DNA of 61,226 bases from JAPEKQ01 sp964516845 (lineage in GTDB: Bacteria > Joyebacterota > Joyebacteria > Joyebacterales > Joyebacteraceae), in assembly GCA_964516845.1 (NCBI GenBank), contig CAZEXP010000011.1, positions 1 through 61,226 of the forward strand, given 5' to 3'. Below the pieces are notes generated by a model. It saw nothing but the letters and a program-made list of their open reading frames with translations, ran no database searches and was not told the DNA's origin. A program made the translations under genes and the position numbers. Shown here one piece after another: positions 34,031 to 43,636 of this stretch. The first letter of the stretch is position 1, and each line of letters opens with the position of its first letter.

Positions 34031-37000
34031 GTGATAGAACGACTTGTACGATTCTCACTGAGAACCCGCGCTGTCGTGGTCCTGCTGATGCTGGCGGTGA
34101 TCGGGGTCGGCGTTGTCAGCTACCTGGGGATGCCGGTCGACGCATTCCCCGACATTTCGCCGATCATGGTCCCGGTGTTCGCTGAGGCGCACGGGATGTC
34201 GCCCGAGGAGGTCGAGCGGCTCATCTCGTACCCGATCGAGTCGGCGATGAACGGACTGCCCGGGGTCAGACAGATCAAGTCGACCTCGGCGTTCGGCATG
34301 GCGGTCATCTATGTGTACTTCGAGGACAGCGTCGACATCTACTTCGCGCGGCAGCTCGTTGCAGAGCGGCTTGCGGCCGCAATGCCGGATCTTCCTGACA
34401 TGCACGAACCGCCCGGCCTGGGGCCGATCTCAACCGGTCTTGGGCAGATCTTCATCTACTACCTGACGGCCGATGAAGGCATCGACACCGAGGGCAAGTC
34501 GCTCGACCTCTATCTGAGGGACCTCAACGACTGGGTCGTGAAGTATCAGCTTCAGACCGTGCCCGGTGTGACCGAGGTGCTGTCTATGGGCGGCAATGTC
34601 CTTCAGTACCAGATCCGTCCGAATCCTCACGCCCTCAGGGAGTACGACGTCTCGCTCGAGGACATCATCGACGCGGTCAACGAGAACAACCGAAACGCCG
34701 GCGGGCAGTTCCTCGTTCTCGGGAGCGAGGAACACCTCGTTCGCGGTATCGGGCTGCTCCAGAGTCTCGACGACATTCGGGTGCTTCCCCTCAAGTCCGA
34801 GGGTGGCGTGCCGATCATGGTGCGGGATGTCGCCGAGGTCGAGTTCGGCCCGGAGGTGAGACGCGGCGTCGTCTCGCGCAACGGCGAACGCGAGGTTGTC
34901 TCGGGTATCGTGCTCAAGCTCTTCGGCGAGAACACCTCCGAGGTCATCGAACGGCTCTACGCGAAGGTCGATGAGGTGAAGGCGAGTCTTCCCGAAGGCG
35001 TCGAGCTGGTGCCGTACTACGAGCAGGCGGAGCTCGTCACGAACGCGACCGGGACCGTGAAGACGGCGCTTCTGCTGGGCGCTCTCCTGGTGCTCATCAC
35101 GCTCGCGTTCTTCCTCGGGAACTGGCGCACATCGTTCATCGTCGCCATGGCGCTGCCGTTCTCCGCGCTGGCCGCCGTCATCCTGATGCGGTTGTTCGGA
35201 GTCTCGGCCAATCTCATGTCGCTCGGCGGGATCGCGATCGCGATCGGGATGCTCGGTGACGGCTCGATCGTCATGGTCGAGAACATCTTCAGACATCTCA
35301 ATATCCCCGAGCGGAGCCATCACGAGAAGCACCGGGTCATTCTCGACTCGGCGCACGAGGTCGGTAAGCCGATTGCGTTCTCGACGGCGATCATCATCCT
35401 CGTCTTTCTTCCGATCCTCACGCTCGAGGGCGTCGAGGGGAAGATGTTCTCACCGATGGCGGCGACGATCATGTTCGCGCTGCTCGGGTCGATGATCATG
35501 GCCATCGTTGTGGCGCCCGTGCTCTCGTCGCTGCTTCTGAGCAAGGGGAAGCACTCCGAGTTCGTGATCATGGCGAAGCTCAAGGCGCTCTACCGTCCCG
35601 CGCTCGAGTGGGCCATCCATCACAAGAAGCGCGTGGTGATGATCGCGCTCACGGCGTTCGTGATCAGCATGCTGCTCCTGCCGCTCATTGGAACGGAGTT
35701 CGTGCCTACGCTCGAAGAGGGTTCGATCTTCATCGGCGTCGCAATGGCGCCCTCGATCGCGCTCGAGGAGGCGACGAAGACCATCATGACGCTCGAGCGG
35801 CGCATCATTGAGTACGCTCCGGTCGAGGAGACGGTCTCGCGAATCGGGCGCCCCGAGGCCGGGAGCCATCCGCATCCGGTCAACTACGCGGAGATCCAGA
35901 TCGAACTCAAGCCGCGTGGGGAGTGGGGGAGCTATCGGTCGAAGGAGGCGCTCGTCGCAGCGCTGAGTGACGACCTCTCCGGGTATCCGGGCGTGCAGCT
36001 CAATTTCACGCAGCCGATCCAGAACGCGTTCGACGAGCTGCTCTCGGGGACGCGTGCCGAGATCGCCATCAAGCTCTACGGCGAGGACCTCGACGTGCTC
36101 CGCAACAAGTCGGCGGAGATCGCGGCCGCCATCGAGGATGTTCCCGGGCTGGTTGATCTTGCGACAGAACAGAGCTTCGGGCAGCCGCAGGTCCAGATCA
36201 TCGCCGACCGCGCAGCGTGCGCCAGATACGGTGTGACCGTCGCGCAGATCCTCGAACTCGTGGAGCTCGCCGTCGGTGGTGAGGTCATCGATGACATCTT
36301 CCTCAACGTCCGGCGCTACGGCATTCACCTGAGGCTTCAGGAGGAGTACCGGGCCGATCCTGACGCGCTCGGCAGGCTTCTCGTCCATACCGAGGACGGG
36401 GCGGTCATCCCGCTCTCGCAGGTTGCGGAAATCAAGCAGGTCGTTGGACCAATCCAGATCAACCGTGAGAAGAACCAGCGGCGCTGGATTGTGCAGGGCA
36501 ATGTCCGCGGTCGCGACCTCGGTGGTGTCGTCGCGGACATCCAGGAACGCATCGGGGAGCAGGTCGATCTACCGTCCGGCTATTTCGTAGAGTACGGAGG
36601 GCAGTTCGAGAATCAGCAGCGCGCGATGAAGCGGCTGTCGATCATCGTGCCGATCGTGTTCGCGGCGGTCCTCGCGTTGTTGTGGATGTCGTTCGGTGTG
36701 ATGCGTCACGCGCTCGTGATCATTCTCAATATCCCGCTTGCTCTCATCGGTGGAGTGCTCGGGTTGCTGATCACCGGCGAGTATCTCTCCGTGCCGGCCT
36801 CAGTCGGGTTCATCGCGCTCTTCGGCATCGCCGTGCAGAATGGCATCGTGCTCGTAAGCTACTTCAATCACCATCGCAGCAAGGGCGTCGATCTCGACGC
36901 GGCACTCATCGAAGGTGCTACGCTCAGGCTGCGTCCGGTTCTAATGACCGCCATGACGACGGTGCTCGGGCTCCTGCCGCTTCTGCTCTCGCGTGGGATC

Positions 37001-37210
37001 GGCTCCGAGGTCCAGAGGCCGCTGGCTACCGTCGTGGTCTTCGGACTGACCACATCGACGCTCCTGACGCTGTTCGTCATCCCCGCCGTCTACGGATGGG
37101 TGGAGGAGTGGCTTGACCCGAGCTTGAGGCCGCAGTCCGCGCCTCAGAGCGATGGTGCGGTGTCGACCGAGGCCGGGTCCGGACAGGAACTCAGCGATAG
37201 AGTGACTTGA
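34031..37210 (+). CDS. CusA/CzcA-family heavy-metal RND efflux pump
   Basis: 1059 residues from a GTG at 34031 with GAGGAG 7 nt upstream. Typical architecture: TM1 (VVVLLMLAVIGVGVVSYLG), a large periplasmic loop, TM2-6, a second loop, TM7-12. The family motif near TM4 reads GGIAIAIGMLGDGSIVMVEN, closer to CusA (monovalent Cu/Ag) than to CzcA because the first Asp of the CzcA triad is absent. VAMAPSIALEEA occupies the place of the CusA Met-containing periplasmic site. It uses the proton gradient to export metal through the adaptor. The 3' end overlaps the convergent beta-helix gene by 20 nt. Confidence 0.93.
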   Translation: MIERLVRFSLRTRAVVVLLMLAVIGVGVVSYLGMPVDAFPDISPIMVPVFAEAHGMSPEEVERLISYPIESAMNGLPGVRQIKSTSAFGMAVIYVYFEDSVDIYFARQLVAERLAAAMPDLPDMHEPPGLGPISTGLGQIFIYYLTADEGIDTEGKSLDLYLRDLNDWVVKYQLQTVPGVTEVLSMGGNVLQYQIRPNPHALREYDVSLEDIIDAVNENNRNAGGQFLVLGSEEHLVRGIGLLQSLDDIRVLPLKSEGGVPIMVRDVAEVEFGPEVRRGVVSRNGEREVVSGIVLKLFGENTSEVIERLYAKVDEVKASLPEGVELVPYYEQAELVTNATGTVKTALLLGALLVLITLAFFLGNWRTSFIVAMALPFSALAAVILMRLFGVSANLMSLGGIAIAIGMLGDGSIVMVENIFRHLNIPERSHHEKHRVILDSAHEVGKPIAFSTAIIILVFLPILTLEGVEGKMFSPMAATIMFALLGSMIMAIVVAPVLSSLLLSKGKHSEFVIMAKLKALYRPALEWAIHHKKRVVMIALTAFVISMLLLPLIGTEFVPTLEEGSIFIGVAMAPSIALEEATKTIMTLERRIIEYAPVEETVSRIGRPEAGSHPHPVNYAEIQIELKPRGEWGSYRSKEALVAALSDDLSGYPGVQLNFTQPIQNAFDELLSGTRAEIAIKLYGEDLDVLRNKSAEIAAAIEDVPGLVDLATEQSFGQPQVQIIADRAACARYGVTVAQILELVELAVGGEVIDDIFLNVRRYGIHLRLQEEYRADPDALGRLLVHTEDGAVIPLSQVAEIKQVVGPIQINREKNQRRWIVQGNVRGRDLGGVVADIQERIGEQVDLPSGYFVEYGGQFENQQRAMKRLSIIVPIVFAAVLALLWMSFGVMRHALVIILNIPLALIGGVLGLLITGEYLSVPASVGFIALFGIAVQNGIVLVSYFNHHRSKGVDLDAALIEGATLRLRPVLMTAMTTVLGLLPLLLSRGIGSEVQRPLATVVVFGLTTSTLLTLFVIPAVYGWVEEWLDPSLRPQSAPQSDGAVSTEAGSGQELSDRVT

Positions 37211-38741
37211 TGGCTCCCCAGCTGATGCTTTCGACGGGAGACCCGCATAACGGGCAGCCCGATGTGTAGGGTCCAATGAGCACGCTGCAGCCGTTGTTCG
37301 CCGGGAGACATGGCGAGTCTGCGCAGACCGTGTAGTCGCCGCCGGCGGCGTCACAGAAGAGCGGATCGCTTGCCATGTTGTCGTTCTGCGCGTCCTGGCC
37401 GGCGATAGACCCGACCCAATCTCCATCGGCGTTTCCCCAGACCGTACTGCAAGAGAGGGTCGCCGTCGCGTCACCACAGAAGATGGGATCTCCGCCGCCG
37501 TTATCCGATACAACGCACGCGTTGACAGCGATGGACGGGATCTCGTCGTATCCGTACACGGTCACCGCGCAGCCGCCGTAGCCGCTCATCTGTATTGTGT
37601 TTCCGGTGAACGTGCAACCCTCGATCGTGGTCGGGTCGGAGTCCGAGATCTCGATGACGCCTCCCCAGCCGCCCGCGTTGTCCGCGAAGAGACAGTCGGA
37701 CACCGTCATGGGTGAGTCATCGATCTTGAGGGCCCCGCCGCCCGCGGACGTGTTCCCGATGACCGTGTTGCGTTCGAAGGAGGCGTCCGGACAGTCGTCG
37801 ATGAGGATCAGTCCCGCGGCATTGCCTTCGTTTCCCGTGAACGAACAGTCCGTGATGGAGAGGTGCGCCACGTTGTCTCCGACCACACCGGCCGTCGTGC
37901 CGGGCGTTGTGTTGTCGATGAAGTCGCAGTCGTCGATATCCACCGTGCTCCCGTCGGCGATGTAGAGACAGGCTCCCGCGTTCTCCACCGTGTTGCCGGT
38001 GAACGTACATCCGCTGAGCGTCACCGTGTTGTTCCAGTCGATGAAGATGGCGCCGCCCCAGCTGGTTCCAAGGCTGCCGTTTCCGGTGAGATCGCAGTCG
38101 GTGAGCACGAGTTCGGAGTCTTCGTACGTGCCGATGGCCCCACCATTGCTCTCGGCGTCATTGCCCGTGAACGTGCATCCGTCGAACACCGTGCTTCCAT
38201 CTTCCGCCCACACCGCTCCCGCTGAGATGTCGGAGACGTTCCCCGAGAATGTGCATTCCGTGAAGCTGTGTGACTTGCCCGGCGAACTCATCATATAGAG
38301 AGCCCCGCCAAGATACGACGAGCGGTTGTCGGAGAACGTGCACGATTCGAACTCCACGTCGGTCGTGTCGATGCGGGCCGCTCCACCAACGAAGGCGGAG
38401 CCGTTCGTGAACGTGATGCCCCGTATGATCGCTCCGTCCGCGCGCTGAATGCGCATGATCTGATGGGCGCCTCCTCCGTCGATCGTGACGCAGGAGTCGT
38501 CGCCCGTTTCACTCGCGAGGGTGATGCCCTCCGTTACGGTCAAATCGTGTTCGTAGTAGGTGCCGCATGCGATGAGCAGTGTGTCGCCCGGATCCGCCGC
38601 GCCAATGCCCGCGGCAATAGTCGGCTGGTCGGCGGGAATGCGGATCGTCTCCGCGGCCGCGGATAGGCAGGGGATGGTCAGGAGTACCATCGCGAGGATC
38701 GGGAGCGTGGATCTGAGCACCGGCTGCAGTGGGTTGGTCAC
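37191..38741 (-). CDS. secreted right-handed beta-helix repeat protein with WG-x-IK-x-LYR tail
   Basis: 516 residues from a GTG at 38741, with GGAGGAG 7-8 nt upstream. The signal peptide is LPILAMVLLTIPCLSAAA. The N-terminal module (IRIPADQPTIAAGIGAADPGDTLLI) is the usual opening of parallel beta-helix proteins. It is followed by about twelve coils with the pattern CTFTGN...GGA, as in polymorphic outer-membrane and pectate-lyase-like proteins. The C-terminus is SISWGAIKSLYR. Short WG-x-IK-x-LYR endings recur in candidate FCB-group secreted proteins, as I recall, and look like a sorting signal. No catalytic residues can be identified. Divergent from the FG-GAP gene. Confidence 0.8.
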   Translation of the reverse strand: MTNPLQPVLRSTLPILAMVLLTIPCLSAAAETIRIPADQPTIAAGIGAADPGDTLLIACGTYYEHDLTVTEGITLASETGDDSCVTIDGGGAHQIMRIQRADGAIIRGITFTNGSAFVGGAARIDTTDVEFESCTFSDNRSSYLGGALYMMSSPGKSHSFTECTFSGNVSDISAGAVWAEDGSTVFDGCTFTGNDAESNGGAIGTYEDSELVLTDCDLTGNGSLGTSWGGAIFIDWNNTVTLSGCTFTGNTVENAGACLYIADGSTVDIDDCDFIDNTTPGTTAGVVGDNVAHLSITDCSFTGNEGNAAGLILIDDCPDASFERNTVIGNTSAGGGALKIDDSPMTVSDCLFADNAGGWGGVIEISDSDPTTIEGCTFTGNTIQMSGYGGCAVTVYGYDEIPSIAVNACVVSDNGGGDPIFCGDATATLSCSTVWGNADGDWVGSIAGQDAQNDNMASDPLFCDAAGGDYTVCADSPCLPANNGCSVLIGPYTSGCPLCGSPVESISWGAIKSLYR

Positions 38742-38921
38742 GGGGGTCTCCTCCGGGTCTCGTCGGGTTGTCCGCACCGACGGGGGACGTCGAGTGGCTG
38801 CCGCACACGGTGGCGCAGTTCAGACCACAGTATACCATGGGATTGGAGTGTGGTATTCTTGCATAGTATTCACTCATTCGTGCAACGCTGTCCCCACGCG
38901 CTTCCCTCCGGAGGTGGTCTC

Positions 38922-41675
38922 ATGTCTCGCCGCATGCTGATTCCGGTTCTCATTGTCCTGGCTTTCCTGGTCTCGTCCACCCTGCAGGCCGGTCTGCTCT
39001 TCGACGCCCGTCGAGACTTCTACGCGGGCGACTACCCGCGCGACGTTGGCATAGGCGACTTCAATGGGGACGGTCACCAGGACCTCGCCATCCCTCTGAA
39101 GGAGAATGAGGAGGTTGGCGTGCTTCTTGGGAATGGCGACGGGACCTTCCAGCCTGTTGCCGACTACGCCACAGGTCCCAACTACTTCGACAGCTATCCG
39201 TACAGCGTCGCCATCGGGAGGCTGAACGATGACGACCACGATGACATCGTCATCGCGAACGCGAATCACAGCGACGTCGGGATTCTCATCAATGCCGGTG
39301 ACGGGACGTTTGCCGAGGGCGACACCATGCACATCGGCGAGTGGCCGAACTGCGTCATCCTCGAGGATTTCGACGAGGACGGCGAGCTCGATGTCGTCTC
39401 GGCGAACTACGATGGCGGCGACATCACGATCGCGTTGGGGGATGGGGCCGGTGACTTCAGCTATCCTGCGGTTTGGCTGTACGCGGTCGGTGACAGGCCC
39501 TACTCGGTGGCCGCGGGCGACTTCAATGAGGATGATGACCTCGATATCGCGGTCGCGGTCTACGGCGACGATGTCGTGGCGGTCCTCCTGGGCGGCGGCG
39601 ACGGGACCTTCGGCACGGTCGCCACATTCCCAACGGGTGAGGAACCGCACGACCTCGCCATCGCCGACTTCGACGGCGATGACCATCTCGACATCGCGGT
39701 CCCGTGCAAGGAGACCGATGAAGTCTGGATCCTCTACGGAGCAGGCGACGGGACATTCCCGGCGTCCGACTCGTTCGGCACGTACGACTCCCCCTACTCG
39801 ATCGTGGCCGGCGACTTCGATGGTGACAGCAACCCGGACGTGGCGGCATGCAGCCGCTACGACCATGTCGTTGATGTGTTTCTCGGCGATGGGTCGCGGG
39901 GGTTCGATGACGGTACAGCGTACGGCGTCGGAGAGCAGCCGTACTCGATGGCGGTCGGTGATTTCGATGAGGACATGACCCCGGATATCGCCGTCGCGAG
40001 TCGCGAGGGACAGGACATCTGCATACTTTTCGGGTTGGGAGACGGGACGTTCCGCGACACACCGAGCTACGTCTTCGGTACCTCTACGGCGCAGCCGGTC
40101 GTCGCCGACTTCAACGGTGACACGAACCTCGATATCGCCGTCGCCGATTACGGGACCGAGGAGATCGGTATCCTGCTCGGCGCCGGGGACGGTACGTTCG
40201 CCTACGATGCCGGCTACGCGGCCGGCGACTTCCCGATCTCGCTCACCGCCGGGCACTTCAACGGCGACCAGCACATAGATCTCGCGGCGCCAGCCACGAA
40301 CGATCGCAGAATGGCAGTGCTTCTCGGCGCCGGAGATGGGTCATTCTCGGCAGGAACCGGGTTCGACATCGTGTTTGCGATGGGCATGACGGCTGGAGAA
40401 CTTGACGGGCGCGGCGGTACCGACCTCGTCGTCTCGAGTGGGACGCAGCGCTCGGTCACGGTGTACACGTGCAACGGTGATGGCACATTTGCCACTGCCG
40501 GCACGTGCACGACGGGCGGACAGAAGTGGTGGTCCGCCGGCCGCCCTGCGATCGGAGATTTCGACGAAGACCTGACTCCAGACCTCGTCGTTCCCATTGG
40601 AAGATACAACATTGGTCGTCTCTCGATGCTTCTCGGCAATGGGGATGGGACCTTCGTGTTCGACGGTATCTACGACAGCGGGGGAGTTGGTGGGGGGCGC
40701 GCGGATGTGGGGTATGTCGACGGTGACGATCATCTCGATGCCGTGATGACCAATGCGAATTCCTACAACGTGTCGATCTTCCTGGGGAACGGTGACGGAA
40801 CGTTTCAGACCGCGATCGTCGAGACGATCGGTATGGAACCGTCCGACATCAGACTCCGAGATTTCGACGGCGATGGTGAGCTCGATGTCGTCGCGGCGTG
40901 CAGCGGCGGCGGAGGTGGGATCTCGGTCATTCTCGGCAATGGAAACGGCACGTTCGGAGACCCTGACCCCTATGCCGGAGGAGAGGGGTCATTCGCTTTG
41001 GATGTGGGTGACTTCAACAGTGACAGCAGGATGGATGTGATCGCGAGCAACCACTGGTCCAACAACATCTCGATCTACATCAACGTCGGCCCGAACACTC
41101 CGGTCGAGCAGTCGTTCTACGCCACCGCGGTCGAGGATGGTTCCGTCATGGTCCGGTGGCTGCTCTCGTCGTTCGACGACGCGCGGGCCGTGCGACTCTA
41201 CCGTGCGACTTCGTCCGACGGCCCGTTCGAGTTCCTTTCGGAGCAGGCGCTCCCGGATGCATCGTACGGCGAGTACGAGGACGCGACGGTCTGGCCGGGG
41301 ACGACATTCTGGTACGACCTGCGGGCCGTGCTCCACGACGGCAGCGAGGCGAGCTTTGTCCAGTTCCTGCCGAGCGTGACGATCGGCGGGTCGCTCCATC
41401 TCGCGATGCGCGCTCCGACGCCGAACCCCTTCGCGTCGCAGTGCAGCTTCTCGATCGACATCCCGGACCATGACGGAGCTGTGAGGCTCGACGTCTACAA
41501 CGTCCGGGGGCAGCTCGTGCAGACGGTCCTCGACGAGCCGCTCGCCGCGGGAAGATACTCGGTGAACTGGAATGGTTGTGATGTCGTGGGGCGCCCGGCC
41601 GCCTCCGGCGTCTACTTCATACGGCTCGCGGCTGGAGGGGCGCACGTAGAAGAGAAGGCGATCCTGCTGCGGTAG
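38922..41675 (+). CDS. secreted FG-GAP/VCBS-repeat protein with type-IX-like CTD
   Basis: 917 residues from the ATG after CGGAGGTGG. The signal peptide is IPVLIVLAFLVSSTLQAG. About thirteen to fourteen repeats of roughly 48 residues follow (residues 30-720), each with a D-x-N/D-x-D-x-x-x-D-I Ca-binding-like loop and a VLLGxGDGTF strand. They are predicted to form beta-propellers like integrin alpha/FG-GAP domains. A fibronectin-like stretch (VMVRWLLSSFDDARAVRLYR) precedes the C-terminal FlgD/T9SS-type domain, with NPFASQCSFSI, VRLDVYNVRGQLV and SGVYFIRLAAGG, ending in KAILLR. Likely surface-exposed adhesin or binding protein. Confidence 0.85.
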   Translation: MSRRMLIPVLIVLAFLVSSTLQAGLLFDARRDFYAGDYPRDVGIGDFNGDGHQDLAIPLKENEEVGVLLGNGDGTFQPVADYATGPNYFDSYPYSVAIGRLNDDDHDDIVIANANHSDVGILINAGDGTFAEGDTMHIGEWPNCVILEDFDEDGELDVVSANYDGGDITIALGDGAGDFSYPAVWLYAVGDRPYSVAAGDFNEDDDLDIAVAVYGDDVVAVLLGGGDGTFGTVATFPTGEEPHDLAIADFDGDDHLDIAVPCKETDEVWILYGAGDGTFPASDSFGTYDSPYSIVAGDFDGDSNPDVAACSRYDHVVDVFLGDGSRGFDDGTAYGVGEQPYSMAVGDFDEDMTPDIAVASREGQDICILFGLGDGTFRDTPSYVFGTSTAQPVVADFNGDTNLDIAVADYGTEEIGILLGAGDGTFAYDAGYAAGDFPISLTAGHFNGDQHIDLAAPATNDRRMAVLLGAGDGSFSAGTGFDIVFAMGMTAGELDGRGGTDLVVSSGTQRSVTVYTCNGDGTFATAGTCTTGGQKWWSAGRPAIGDFDEDLTPDLVVPIGRYNIGRLSMLLGNGDGTFVFDGIYDSGGVGGGRADVGYVDGDDHLDAVMTNANSYNVSIFLGNGDGTFQTAIVETIGMEPSDIRLRDFDGDGELDVVAACSGGGGGISVILGNGNGTFGDPDPYAGGEGSFALDVGDFNSDSRMDVIASNHWSNNISIYINVGPNTPVEQSFYATAVEDGSVMVRWLLSSFDDARAVRLYRATSSDGPFEFLSEQALPDASYGEYEDATVWPGTTFWYDLRAVLHDGSEASFVQFLPSVTIGGSLHLAMRAPTPNPFASQCSFSIDIPDHDGAVRLDVYNVRGQLVQTVLDEPLAAGRYSVNWNGCDVVGRPAASGVYFIRLAAGGAHVEEKAILLR

Positions 41676-41711
41676 ACCGACGCGTGCGTCGCGAATCCGA
41701 GGTCCCTCTGC

Positions 41712-41741
41712 GAACCGCCCGGCCTGCCGTCCGGGCGGTTC
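41712..41741 (+). terminator. hairpin after the FG-GAP gene
   Basis: GAACCGCCCGG (41712-41722) pairs perfectly with CCGGGCGGTTC (41731-41741) around an 8-nt loop. No U run follows, so termination strength is uncertain. Confidence 0.5.
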
Positions 41742-41874
41742 CTGCATCGGTGGGGATGTGCTGCAGGGTGGCTTGACGCACACCGGGTTCATGGCTAGGA
41801 TGGCGGTCATGTGCACGGGGCGCCGGACCCGCGAATCCCGGCTCCATGCCTGTTAGCCCAAGGATGCGGTACGC

Positions 41875-42786
41875 ATGTTCAAGCACGCACTCGTCATAGC
41901 CAACCCGGGTTCGGGGCACGCCGACGCCAGAGAACTTGACGCCGCGCTCGACATGCATGCCGGTGGGCTGGAGCGTCGGGTGCGCTGGCTTGCGAGTGGT
42001 GAAGAGGCCGAGAACGTGGCTCGCGAGGAGCTCCGGGAGGACGTCGACGTCGTCGTTGCGGCGGGGGGAGATGGCACGGTGTCGGCGGTGGCCCGTGTCG
42101 CGTCCGAAGTGGGCGTTCCTCTGGCGATCGCTCCGATGGGGAGCGCCAACATGCTCGCACAGCAGCTTCACATCCCGGGCGATGTGAACGGAGCGCTGGA
42201 GTTGCTGAAGAGCGGAGCTACCGTCAGGCGCATCGACGCGCTGGAGATCGACAACCGCTTGTACTTCCTCAATGCCGGCGTGGGGGTCAACGCACGGGCC
42301 GTGCTTGATCTGCCCGCCACCGGCAAGCGGCTCTTCGGTGTTTCGGCCTATGTGTGGATGGGTATCGCGAGCAGCTTCACGTTCACTCCCGTTGCATGCA
42401 CGGTCTCGATCGACGGCGTCTCACGGCTGCTGCGCATCCTCGATGTGTCCATCATCAACGCCGGGTTCCAGGCTACGGGTCAGGTCCCCGGGTTTCCCCG
42501 CGTGCAACCCGACGACGGCCGCCTCAACGTCCTGACCGTGTGGGCGCCGAGCGCCTCCGAGTACCTCGCTCATCTCTGGCGCGCGTTCTTCCTCTGGCGC
42601 CGGGTCAATCCGAACGTCAAGTGGTCTATCGCCGAGCGCGAGATCAGGATCGAGTCCGCCGAGCCGACACCGGTGCAGGCCGACGGGGACATCATCGGAG
42701 AGACGCCGGTGACCATCCGGGTCGTACGCAATGCCGTGGGTGTTCTGGTTCCTGCGGGGTCGATGACCATGGGGCGTGCGGAATGA
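41875..42786 (+). CDS. diacylglycerol kinase / sphingosine kinase-like lipid kinase
   Basis: 303 residues. AAGGATG lies upstream of the ATG. The DAGK catalytic fold is shown by ALVIANPGSGHADARE, then VVVAAGGDGTVSAVARVA, the nucleotide-binding GGDGT loop. PMGSANMLAQQL stands where the family usually has P-x-G-T-x-N-D-x-A-R, so Asn is kept but Thr and Asp are replaced. The C-terminal half is the usual beta-sandwich, with VQADGDIIGETPVTIRV. It probably phosphorylates a lipid such as diacylglycerol, for phospholipid recycling; the substrate is not certain. Confidence 0.85.
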   Translation: MFKHALVIANPGSGHADARELDAALDMHAGGLERRVRWLASGEEAENVAREELREDVDVVVAAGGDGTVSAVARVASEVGVPLAIAPMGSANMLAQQLHIPGDVNGALELLKSGATVRRIDALEIDNRLYFLNAGVGVNARAVLDLPATGKRLFGVSAYVWMGIASSFTFTPVACTVSIDGVSRLLRILDVSIINAGFQATGQVPGFPRVQPDDGRLNVLTVWAPSASEYLAHLWRAFFLWRRVNPNVKWSIAEREIRIESAEPTPVQADGDIIGETPVTIRVVRNAVGVLVPAGSMTMGRAE

Positions 42787-42869
42787 GAGCGAGGATGGGA
42801 GTATCGGGCGCGTGAGGTACGGGGCTCCAAAGCGGAGCTCCAGACCGCGCGACAGGAGAGCGTGAATCG

Positions 42870-43400
42870 CTACGCGTTGTCCCTGTCATCGCTGAGTTCG
42901 CCGAGCGGGCCCTCCGCGTCGACTTCCTCACCGTCAAGCATGTCCACAAGATGTTCGAGCGACGTGGCGATCCTGTTCGCCTTCTCACGCGTGAGCCCGT
43001 TGAACTTCCGCTCGAGTAGATCCTGCACCGGGTGGGGCGTCGTCAGCACGACCTCCCGACCTGCATCGGTCAGATTCACTCTCACGATCCGCCGGTCCTC
43101 AGTGTCACGCCCCCGTGTGATCAGCTTCCCGCCCTCCAGCCGGTCGAGGATCCCCACGACGGTGCTCGAACTCAGATGGACCTTCGCCGCGATTCCCGTC
43201 GCGGTGTCGGCACCATCCAGGGCCATCGTGTTGAGGCAGAACAGCTGCACGCTGGTCACGCCCCGAACGCGGGCGAGCCTCCGGGAGTTGATGTCAAGAA
43301 TTCTGACGAGCCGGCGAAGCGCATGAAGAATCCGCAGATCCGGCTTGCTTAGAGGGTGGTCTCCTCGCGGAGGCCTCCGCGCAGGGATCATTCCGGCCAA
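42870..43400 (-). CDS. MarR-family transcriptional regulator (paralogue 1)
   Basis: 176 residues. A TTG at 43400 follows GGGAG by about 9 nt; the ATG at 43391 is an alternative. Winged-helix signature: LRILHALRRLVRILDINSRRLA, GVTSVQLFCLN, VHLSSSTVVGILDRLEGGKLITRGRDTEDRRIVRVNLTDAG. Paralogue 2 at 44.6-45.1 kb shares all these blocks and an acidic D/N-rich tail. MarR proteins bind short AT-rich palindromes and respond to small ligands or oxidants; no Cys-based switch is obvious, although one Cys lies in FCLN. The promoter is divergent from that of the coiled-coil stress gene. Confidence 0.9.
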   Translation of the reverse strand: MAGMIPARRPPRGDHPLSKPDLRILHALRRLVRILDINSRRLARVRGVTSVQLFCLNTMALDGADTATGIAAKVHLSSSTVVGILDRLEGGKLITRGRDTEDRRIVRVNLTDAGREVVLTTPHPVQDLLERKFNGLTREKANRIATSLEHLVDMLDGEEVDAEGPLGELSDDRDNA

Positions 43401-43480
43401 CAGTTCATCTCCCTTCCTGTCGAGCCCCTGGGGGCTTCCATGGATCCTGGGATGGACACCGCAACTCTCTCACATGAGTG

Positions 43481-43509
43481 TTGACATTGTCAGCCCTGAT
43501 ATATATAGT
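43481..43509 (+). promoter_or_regulatory. consensus-like promoter of the coiled-coil stress gene
   Basis: TTGACA (43481-43486), 17 nt, TATAGT (43504-43509). The -35 overlaps an 11-bp palindrome, TGACATTGTCA (43482-43492), and the -10 runs into TAGTACTA. Several overlapping symmetric elements make this a strong candidate for MarR control. Confidence 0.75.
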
Positions 43510-43516
43510 ACTAATA

Positions 43517-43544
43517 AGTGTAACCGAAATGATTGGTAGTGCAA
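43517..43544 (-). promoter_or_regulatory. putative promoter of MarR paralogue 1
   Basis: On the minus strand TTGCAC (43539-43544), 16 nt, TACACT (43517-43522). It is interleaved with the divergent plus-strand promoter, so a single bound repressor could block both. Confidence 0.5.
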
Positions 43545-43636
43545 TGATTTACTTGTGGTCAGGCTGCTGTTCGCACTGGACCCCGGCTGAGAGGCGTGAC
43601 GGGGGCAGTGCAATCGGGACTGCGGAGGAGGACGTG

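Noticed and set aside
39000..41000. FG-GAP repeats considered as a CRISPR-like or satellite repeat
   Set aside because: The periodicity is in codons of a single protein with diverged DNA, not identical repeats with spacers.
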